This document shows, in pieces, positions 58,739-64,000 of a stretch of 64,000 nucleotides of DNA; position 1 is the stretch's first letter; every line of letters starts with the position of its first letter. This stretch comes from Terriglobia bacterium (GTDB lineage: Bacteria > Acidobacteriota > Terriglobia > Terriglobales > Acidobacteriaceae). The position numbers and the translations under genes are program-made. Where the stretch lies: NCBI GenBank assembly GCA_020073645.1, contig JAIQET010000005.1, positions 30,025 to 94,024 of the forward strand, given 5' to 3'. The notes below the pieces were generated by a model, which was given only the letters and a program-made list of their open reading frames with translations, searched no databases and was not told the DNA's origin.

Positions 58739-58763
58739 GGACGGCCGAGGCAGCCGTCCCCAC
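58739..58763. repeat. GTAG-type hairpin, copy with GGACGGC stem
   Basis: Arms GGACGGC (58739-58745) and GCCGTCC (58753-58759), then CCAC. It aligns with 11783-11807 over 25 bases. One A-to-G change in the left arm and one T-to-C in the right arm preserve base pairing. It lies about 10 bases past the glmM stop (58770-58772, minus strand). Confidence 0.7.
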
Positions 58764-58769
58764 GCAGGC

Positions 58770-60146
58770 TTAGCTCCCCAAGGCGCACTTGATGGAATCG
58801 GCAATGGCCCCGGCGATCCGCCGCATCTTTTCTTCCGATTCCGCTTCCACCATCACTCTGGCCAACGCCTCGGTTCCGGAGTAGCGGACTACCACGCGTC
58901 CGTTGCCGTCGAGTTCGCGCTGGGCGGCCTCGATGGCGCGGTGGATTTCCGGGACTTGCGCGAACGGCGTTTTCTCCCGCACCCGGATGTTCTGAATGAT
59001 CTGCGGAAAGACTTTCAGATCGGACACCAGGTCGGCGAGCGGACGCCCGCTGCGCGCCATGATTTCGATCACGCGCAGGGCCGTGAGCAGGCCATCGCCG
59101 GTGGTGGCTTCGCCGTCGCGGAAGATGATATGCCCAGATTGTTCCCCGCCCAGGGTGGCGCCGCTCTTCTGCATCTCCTCGAGCACATACTTGTCGCCGA
59201 CATTGGCGCGCAGCATACGAATGCCGGAGTTGCGCAAGGCAATCTCCAGCCCCATATTTGACATGGTCGTGGCCACGACGGTCGCACTCGCCAGCACGCC
59301 GCGCGCTTGCATATCTCGGGCGGCCAGCAGAAGCACAGCGTCGCCATTGACCACCCGGCCGTTGGCGTCGCTGAACAGGGCGCGATCGGCGTCCCCATCG
59401 AAGGTCACACCCAGGTCGAACTGTCCCTTCTTTCCCGCTACCGCTTTCGCCACTGTTTCCGGGTGCAACGCCCCGCAATTTTCGTTGATGTTCTTGCCAT
59501 CTGGCGAAGCGCTGAGGAAAGCTGCCTGCACGCCGCAGGCGCGGAACAGTTCGGGGGCTTCGGCGGTGGCCGCGCCGTTGGCGCAATCTACCAGGACTCG
59601 CAGGCGGCTCAGGTCGGCTTTTACATTGCCCGCGAGCCACTCGATATAGGCGTGACGCAGGCTGGCTTCCCCGGGCAGGCTGGGGGCGGGTTTCGAGGCC
59701 AGGACCGTTTCGGACTGAGGGTTCTGCAACAAGGCGAAGATTTCCTGCTCGATGGCCAGTTCGTGCGCATCGGGCAGCTTGTAGCCGTCGCCGGAAAACA
59801 CTTTGATGCCATTGTCGGTCCAGGGATTGTGCGACGCCGAGATCACGACTCCTGCGGCACAGTTCCGCGAGCGCGCCAGGTAGGCGACCCCGGGCGTGGT
59901 GATCACCCCGGTACTGTGGACCTCGACTCCGGCGGAAACCAGACCGAGCGTGACCCGGTCGGCGATCCACAAACTCGATTCGCGCGTGTCCTGGCCGATC
60001 ACCGCCCGCGCCTGCCGGTTCGCACGCACCAGGTCGTGACCGAGCGCACGGCCGATCAGGTAGGTGCTTTCCATTGTGAGAGGAAATTCGCCGGCCACGC
60101 CGCGAATGCCATCAGTTCCGAACAGCTGTCGCGTCTGCAAGGTCAT
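58770..60146 (-). CDS. glmM: Phosphoglucosamine mutase
   Basis: Converts glucosamine-6-P to glucosamine-1-P for UDP-GlcNAc, the precursor of peptidoglycan and lipid A. 458 residues: LFGTDGIRGVAGEFPLT (8-24), phosphoserine loop ISASHNPWTDNGIK with Ser105, metal loop TFDGDADRALF, GGEQSGHIIF, and phosphate loop RYSGTEALARVMVEAE. The GGEQSGH loop is diagnostic of GlmM. It is the third gene of cdaA-ybbR-glmM; in other bacteria CdaR and GlmM modulate the cyclase. A hairpin follows its stop. Confidence 0.97.
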   Translation of the reverse strand: MTLQTRQLFGTDGIRGVAGEFPLTMESTYLIGRALGHDLVRANRQARAVIGQDTRESSLWIADRVTLGLVSAGVEVHSTGVITTPGVAYLARSRNCAAGVVISASHNPWTDNGIKVFSGDGYKLPDAHELAIEQEIFALLQNPQSETVLASKPAPSLPGEASLRHAYIEWLAGNVKADLSRLRVLVDCANGAATAEAPELFRACGVQAAFLSASPDGKNINENCGALHPETVAKAVAGKKGQFDLGVTFDGDADRALFSDANGRVVNGDAVLLLAARDMQARGVLASATVVATTMSNMGLEIALRNSGIRMLRANVGDKYVLEEMQKSGATLGGEQSGHIIFRDGEATTGDGLLTALRVIEIMARSGRPLADLVSDLKVFPQIIQNIRVREKTPFAQVPEIHRAIEAAQRELDGNGRVVVRYSGTEALARVMVEAESEEKMRRIAGAIADSIKCALGS

Positions 60147-60158
60147 TCTGCTTGCGGG

Positions 60159-60836
60159 CTAATGCCCTGTGCTCCCAGCCGAGGGCTTCGCCACAATCAC
60201 CGTCACCCGGATGGGAACGGGGTGGACAACCTGGACCAGAGGATCGGGAACGTAGGCATGGGTGACGAAGGTACCGCGCTCCATGGTCCCGCTTGCATCA
60301 ATAAGGTCGGTGATCGCGGCCTCGACCGCTTCCACACGCTTCTGGGGGCCGGTGATGGTAATGGTCGGTGGCTCGGCGATTACGTGCTCGAGCCGGTATC
60401 CACCCGCGAAAGTCCCGATCACGCGGGGGTGGACTTCCACCTGGCGGGTGAGACGGGTGTCAAAGGTGAGATGGAGCTGTCCGGGAATCACCTGCACCAC
60501 GTCGAGGTCATACGGGGCGTGAATGTTGCGTCCCGTCAGGTCAAAGGTGCGCTCACCAGGTCCGGTATGAGTCAGATCAATTTCCACGTGGACGTCGGAA
60601 GGTTGCAGCCGGTGAATGGTGCGCTCCGGCCCGCGCACACGGATCTGCGCTTGGGGAAGGTGTTCGGAACTGATCTCCAGGTTCTCCGGAATGTTATGGA
60701 ACTCAATGGGCACATCGACGGGGACCTCCGACATAGGGTCGCGCGCCACCGCCAGCCAAAGGCCCACAGCCAGCCCCAGTGAGATCAGTTTCAGGCCCAA
60801 ATTGTGCAGCACGTAACGATGGAGGAAGTCGGCCAT
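60159..60836 (-). CDS. YbbR-domain protein (CdaR-like)
   Basis: 225 residues. One N-terminal TM (about 12-31, GLKLISLGLAVGLWLAVA) then extracytoplasmic YbbR repeats: VPVDVPIEFHNIPENLEI, VHVEIDLTHTGPGERTFDL and VEVHPRVIGTFAGGYRLEHV (two to three copies). In Firmicutes the homologue CdaR binds and controls the diadenylate cyclase CdaA. Here it is sandwiched between cdaA (2 bases away) and glmM (12 bases), the conserved order. The number of YbbR repeats is lower than the four of Bacillus CdaR. Confidence 0.92.
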   Translation of the reverse strand: MADFLHRYVLHNLGLKLISLGLAVGLWLAVARDPMSEVPVDVPIEFHNIPENLEISSEHLPQAQIRVRGPERTIHRLQPSDVHVEIDLTHTGPGERTFDLTGRNIHAPYDLDVVQVIPGQLHLTFDTRLTRQVEVHPRVIGTFAGGYRLEHVIAEPPTITITGPQKRVEAVEAAITDLIDASGTMERGTFVTHAYVPDPLVQVVHPVPIRVTVIVAKPSAGSTGH

Positions 60837-60838
60837 GG

Positions 60839-61723
60839 CTAGTCGTCCGCTCCCGAATCCACGCGGGAGTCGGCGGTGCGCGGCAAGGTCCGCAGGCTCT
60901 CGGGTTCCGAGTCCAGGGCTGTGCTCCCGTTGGTGATTGGCGTGGGCAGGGTAGATGGGGGCACGTAGCGGCGCAACAGTCCGCCCAGACGTTCGCGCAG
61001 TTGCTCGACGGTGAGGTCACGCTCGATTTTTCCCGCCACCGCCAGGCTGATGGCGCCGGTTTCTTCGGAGACAATCACTGCGATGGCGTCGGTTTCCTCG
61101 GTGATCCCGATGCCCGCGCGATGGCGCGTGCCGAGCTGCGTGGAGAGAACCGGATTCATGGAAAGCGGCAGGAAACACGCCGCTGCGGCAATGCGGTCTC
61201 CCTGGATGATCACGGCGCCGTCATGCAGCGGAGCGCTCGGACGAAACACCGTCGCCAAAAGGTCGTAGGAGAGATGAGCGTCGAGGGGGACGCCGCTCTC
61301 GATGTAGGTGCGCAGTCCGATTTCGCGCTCGATCACGATCAAAGCGCCGGTCTGGTTCTGGGCAAAAAGATTAGCCGCGAGCACAATGTCGTCATACACG
61401 TCGCCTTCAGACGCGCTTCCGCGACTGAGGGTAAGCCGGCGGCCAAGCCGCGCCAACGCCTGGCGGATCTCGGCCTGGAAGACCACGATCAGGGCAAACA
61501 CCGCGTAGGGAAGCAGGGTGCTGATCAGCCAGTTCAGCGTGGACAACTCGCCCAGACGCGAGAAATAAAAAGCGAGTGCCAGCGCGACCACGCCCACCAG
61601 CATGAGCGCGGCCCGCGTGCCCTTCACCAGGGCCAGGAACTCGTAAATGACGACCGCGACCAGCAGGATATCGATGATGGAGATCACCGACACGTGTGGC
61701 CAGGGCGCTAAGAACTGCGTCAA
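60839..61723 (-). CDS. cdaA: Membrane diadenylate cyclase CdaA
   Basis: Makes c-di-AMP from two ATP. 294 residues with three N-terminal TM helices (about 12-30, 38-54, 66-84). The DAC domain has DGA (168-170 in PLHDGAVIIQGDRI) and RHR (200-202 in GTRHRAGIGITEE), both required for catalysis. The C-terminal tail is a disordered Pro/Ser extension. First gene of the cdaA-ybbR-glmM operon, linking c-di-AMP to cell-wall precursor supply and osmotic control. The start codon (TTG 61723) is preceded by GAAAGAGG. Confidence 0.96.
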   Translation of the reverse strand: MTQFLAPWPHVSVISIIDILLVAVVIYEFLALVKGTRAALMLVGVVALALAFYFSRLGELSTLNWLISTLLPYAVFALIVVFQAEIRQALARLGRRLTLSRGSASEGDVYDDIVLAANLFAQNQTGALIVIEREIGLRTYIESGVPLDAHLSYDLLATVFRPSAPLHDGAVIIQGDRIAAAACFLPLSMNPVLSTQLGTRHRAGIGITEETDAIAVIVSEETGAISLAVAGKIERDLTVEQLRERLGGLLRRYVPPSTLPTPITNGSTALDSEPESLRTLPRTADSRVDSGADD

Positions 61724-61859
61724 CCGAAACCTCTTTCAAGGAAATGGCCCGACTTGCTCGACCGCTAGCCCCATTGTAATCCAGTATTTGGGCGCACAAG
61801 CGGTTACCGAAGGGAGGAGTCACGGGCCACCGGCTAAGGCAAGGTAACGCCGGGCGCCC

Positions 61860-63230
61860 CTACGTGGTTCGTTTCTTCACGGTGGCTGTCAGTCCGCCAC
61901 GCGCCAGGCGGGCAGAAATTTCGTCTCCCGCCTTAACCCGCGCCGCATCCTTCAAGAGCTTGCCGGAGGAATCAAACACCAGCGCGTAACCACGCTCCAG
62001 GATGGCGACGGGAGAAAGCGCTTCCATCTGGCCCGCAAGCTGGTCGAGGCGCGATTTTCTTTCGAGCAGCCGGGTCTTTATGGCGGCGGTTAGCGCCGCC
62101 ATGCGGGCGTCGAGTTCCTGGTGAATGCCGGCCAGCCGGCGGCGGACGTCGTAGTGGCGGACCGCGGCGGCCGCCAACTCCCAGCGCCGGCGATGCTGCT
62201 CGAGCTTCTGGCGCTCGGCGCGCTCCAGCCGGTAGAGCAAATCGTCGAGCTTCTGGTGCCGCTGGTGGATGGAGTCCATAATGCGGGCGAACGCGCCATG
62301 CTGGGCGAGTTCGGTAAGCGCTTGCCGTCCCATGAGCAGCCGGTAACGCACAGCGCGGGCCAGACGCTGGTGCAATCCTTCGGCTTGCTCCTCGACTTCC
62401 TGGCGAGAACGGATCACCAGCTCCGCGGCAGCCGATGGTGTGGGCGCGCGCAGATCGGCGACGAAATCCAGAATGGTGAAGTCGGTTTCGTGGCCGACGG
62501 CCGAAATGATTGGGATATGCGATTCGGCAATCGTGCGCGCCAGACCTTCGTGGTTGAAGGCCGCCAGATCCTCGGCGGAGCCTCCACCACGCGCCACGAT
62601 GATGACGTCCACATTGCGCGCCTTGTTGAAGTAGCGGACCCCGGCGCTGACTTCGAGCGGCGCCGCTTCCCCCTGCACCTGCGCGGGGAAGATCAGCACA
62701 TTCGCGGTGTGATGCCGGCGGTGCAGGATGTTCAAAATATCGCGCAGTGCCGCGGCTTGCGGAGAGGTCACAATGCCGATGCGGCGGGGCAGCGTGGGAA
62801 TCGGTTTCTTGCGGGCAGCGTCGAACAGGCCTTCGGCTTCCAGCTTGGCCTTGAGCTGTTCAAACGCAATCTGGAGCGCGCCCGCGCCCTTCGGTTCCAG
62901 GTATTCCGCCGAAATCTGCAGTTCGCCACGGTCCTCGTAGATGGTCACCCGGCCGCGAACCACCACTTGCATGCCATCTTCCGGACGAAACCGCAGCAGG
63001 CGCGCCTGCGAGCGGAACATCACGATGCGGACTTGCGAACTCTGGTCTTTCAGCGTGAAGTAGAGATGGCCGGAATCATGGGCGCGGAAATTGGAGATCT
63101 CGCCTTCCACCCAGGTGTCGGAGAACTCGCGCTCAATGTGGGTGCGGACCGCTGTGACCAACTCGCGTACTGTCCATATGCGGCGGCCTGGGGGTTTGAA
63201 ACTGAAGTCGAGTTGGTCGGCGGAGGACAT
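61860..63230 (-). CDS. xseA: Exodeoxyribonuclease VII large subunit
   Basis: A single-strand exonuclease subunit. 456 residues from ATG 63230 (MSSADQLDFSFKPPGRRIWTV). OB-fold about 15-110 (WVEGEISNFRAHDSGHLYFTLKD, split: WVEGEISNF, GHLYFTLKD). Catalytic domain: IGIVTSPQAAALRDILNIL, VDVIIVARGGGSAEDLAAFN, PIISAVGHETDFTILDFVAD and APTPSAAAELV. The coiled coil about 270-400 binds the small subunit. No xseB is adjacent; it must be elsewhere or unrecognised. An ATG six codons upstream is in a repeat arm and less likely. Confidence 0.97.
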   Translation of the reverse strand: MSSADQLDFSFKPPGRRIWTVRELVTAVRTHIEREFSDTWVEGEISNFRAHDSGHLYFTLKDQSSQVRIVMFRSQARLLRFRPEDGMQVVVRGRVTIYEDRGELQISAEYLEPKGAGALQIAFEQLKAKLEAEGLFDAARKKPIPTLPRRIGIVTSPQAAALRDILNILHRRHHTANVLIFPAQVQGEAAPLEVSAGVRYFNKARNVDVIIVARGGGSAEDLAAFNHEGLARTIAESHIPIISAVGHETDFTILDFVADLRAPTPSAAAELVIRSRQEVEEQAEGLHQRLARAVRYRLLMGRQALTELAQHGAFARIMDSIHQRHQKLDDLLYRLERAERQKLEQHRRRWELAAAAVRHYDVRRRLAGIHQELDARMAALTAAIKTRLLERKSRLDQLAGQMEALSPVAILERGYALVFDSSGKLLKDAARVKAGDEISARLARGGLTATVKKRTT

Positions 63231-63243
63231 TGCACGGCAGTTT

Positions 63244-63360
63244 AGCACTCAGCATTCAGCGCCAAGAGGTCGCAGGTGTCAGGTCACGGGTGTCAGGTTG
63301 CAAGTGTCGGGTTTGACCTTAGACCTGCGACCCGATAGCTGAGACGTAATGCTGAATGCT
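63244..63360. repeat. Composite heptad element: outer AGCANTC hairpin with inner GTCAGGT heptads
   Basis: The outer left arm is AGCACTC, AGCATTC (63244-63257); the outer right arm is GCTGAATGCT (63351-63360). Inside lie six further 7-mers: CGCAGGT, GTCAGGT, CACGGGT, GTCAGGT, TGCAAGT, GTCGGGT (63271-63312), and ACCTGCG (63323-63329) complementary to the first. Two heptad families are nested at one locus. The DUF2905 TAG stop (63359-63361) overlaps the right arm. Confidence 0.8.
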
Positions 63361-63583
63361 AGTGTCTAAACCGGCTGATCACATACAGCAACACCGAAAG
63401 CACAACGCTAAGAACAATGGACGTCACAATTGGGAGATAGACCGTGGTGTGCTTGCCGCGATAGATGATATCCCCCGGAAGGCGGCCCAAGGGAAAGTTG
63501 GCGCGACCAAGCAGCATGAGCATCAGTCCTGCTACGACCAGGATCACGCCGAAAAAAAGCAGCATTCTGCCCAGTTCGGTCAT
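63359..63583 (-). CDS. DUF2905 family small membrane protein
   Basis: 74 residues: MTELGRMLLFFGVILVVAGLML, then LLGRANFPLGRLPGDIIYRGKH, then TTVYLPIVTSIVLSVVLSVLLYVISRF. Two TM helices (about 5-27 and 48-70) joined by the strongly conserved G-R-L-P-G-D-I loop of DUF2905. Function unknown. Nine bases upstream ends a 34-residue Cys-rich ORF with a good ribosome site, so translation may be coupled. The TAG stop overlaps a heptad repeat arm. Confidence 0.93.
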   Translation of the reverse strand: MTELGRMLLFFGVILVVAGLMLMLLGRANFPLGRLPGDIIYRGKHTTVYLPIVTSIVLSVVLSVLLYVISRFRH

Positions 63584-63592
63584 TGAGAAAGT

Positions 63593-63697
63593 TTAAATCA
63601 GAGCCCTGGCGGCGGAACAAACCCCCAGTTCCGAAACTTTGGCTCCGCCGGTCTGGCAGCCGCACTTCTTGAATTCCCGGCAATTCAATCTCGCCAT
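63593..63697 (-). CDS. 34-residue Cys-rich peptide, truncated two-CW domain
   Basis: Starts at ATG 63697 with GAGGTGAG just upstream. The sequence MARLNCREFKKCGC followed by QTGGAKVSELGVCSAA matches the first half of two-CW-type proteins (usual pattern CWEFxxCGR-PGGAKVxELGVCPAA), but Trp is Arg and the protein ends (RALI, TAA) before the second Cys-Trp half. Four Cys remain. It could be a decaying gene or a functional minimal form. DUF2905 begins nine bases after its stop. Confidence 0.6.
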   Translation of the reverse strand: MARLNCREFKKCGCQTGGAKVSELGVCSAARALI

Positions 63698-63817
63698 AAC
63701 TCACCTCATTCTGAGCGGGGGCCCGGGAAAGCGACGCCAGAGCCCGTTCATCCCTGCATCGGCACGGGTAGGCTAAGACTTTAGCGTACCTGCCACATCT
63801 TGCCTGCAGACTGCTGC

Positions 63818-63823
63818 TACAAT
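63818..63823 (+). promoter_or_regulatory. -10 box giving a leaderless mRNA for the 63831 gene
   Basis: TACAAT ends 7 bases before ATG 63831; no ribosome site precedes the ATG. Confidence 0.5.
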
Positions 63824-63830
63824 TCGCGCC

Positions 63831-64000
63831 ATGAAATTGCGGCGACGAATGCCTCTTCTCCTCCTGCTTTCAACCCTGCTTGCGGCGCAGACGGCTGCCC
63901 CGTCCGAGGTCGAGCTCACCGCTGAACCCTCGCATCACCTGTTCCTCGAAAACGAATATCTGCGCGTCTTCAAGGTTGAGGTCGGGCCCCATAGCCAGAC
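63831..64000 (+). CDS. Secreted protein, possibly cupin-like (truncated by window edge)
   Basis: The first 56 codons of an exported protein. Signal peptide about 1-20 (MKLRRRMPLLLLLSTLLAAQ). The mature start VELTAEPSHHLFLENEYLRVFKVEV followed by GPHSQ resembles the first strands of small cupins, where ENEYVRVxxVxLxPG is common. The remainder is outside the window, so the family is tentative. Its promoter -10 is seven bases from the ATG. Confidence 0.65.
   Translation, partial: MKLRRRMPLLLLLSTLLAAQTAAPSEVELTAEPSHHLFLENEYLRVFKVEVGPHSQ

Noticed and set aside
59307..60782. 491-codon plus-strand frame
   Set aside because: Antisense across glmM and ybbR; composition typical of high-GC shadow frames.
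1..64000. CRISPR arrays, tRNA or rRNA genes, prophage or intact transposase genes
   Set aside because: None seen by eye: no direct repeats of 25-40 bases with regular spacers, no cloverleaf-like segments noticed, no integrase or transposase motifs. The heptad repeats are not CRISPR because units are 7 bp and contiguous.

Overview
The window is a 64 kb piece of a high-GC bacterial chromosome. Gene content, frequent GTG/TTG starts and dense small palindromic intergenic repeats resemble Acidobacteriota of the Terriglobia/Candidatus Koribacter type. That placement is inference from protein character; no rRNA or tRNA gene is present to confirm it. I saw no CRISPR array, prophage or intact insertion sequence.

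Layout. 1-7955 is mostly minus-strand housekeeping: purH (cut by the window edge), a coiled-coil protein, an XRE regulator, a secreted dienelactone-hydrolase-like enzyme, a GNAT, fabG, a CPA2 antiporter, a DUF2071 protein and a secreted LolA-like protein. 8160-11723 is an accessory patch: a double-length ThyX-family gene, a vapBC pair, a duplicated thyX tail and two unknown membrane proteins. 11815-19782 holds purM, a large acyl-CoA synthetase/acetyltransferase fusion, recA, coaD and an aminotransferase. 19915-23574 is a sugar-nucleotide run (manA, manC, phosphohexomutase), followed by an M48 protease, kdsB and tonB. 26903-41061 is rich in exported or envelope proteins: a Kelch copper-radical-oxidase-like enzyme, a metzincin-like protease, an L,D-transpeptidase, an SPFH protein, then a run of unknown exported protein, solute-binding protein, NtrY-like kinase, NtrC-like regulator and PBP4. 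41351-46762 has a HAF-repeat protein, a Cys-rich secreted SGNH-like protein, DUF3891, DUF488, a lipoprotein cytochrome c and a deazaflavin-dependent reductase. 46963-51944 carries DUF47-Pit phosphate transport, an acyltransferase and a cobalamin riboswitch in front of a TonB-dependent receptor. 52004-64000 has a class II aldolase, queA, a cysteine dioxygenase, polA, a sirtuin, the cdaA-ybbR-glmM cluster, xseA, and a truncated two-CW peptide upstream of DUF2905.

Links between genes. cdaA-ybbR-glmM couples c-di-AMP to cell-wall precursor synthesis. manA-manC-phosphohexomutase can make GDP-mannose. TonB (26 kb) could energise the riboswitch-controlled receptor (50 kb). A protein acetyltransferase (14 kb) and a sirtuin (58 kb) are a possible acylation/deacylation pair.

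The most unusual material lies between genes. At least ten intergenic loci consist of 7-bp tandem units, most arranged as two complementary arms so that the RNA would fold into long hairpins, often fused to a TAG stop codon. A second set of short hairpins carries a GTAG-type tag and shows compensatory base changes. Several genes have a -10 box 6-8 bases from the start codon, suggesting leaderless mRNAs.
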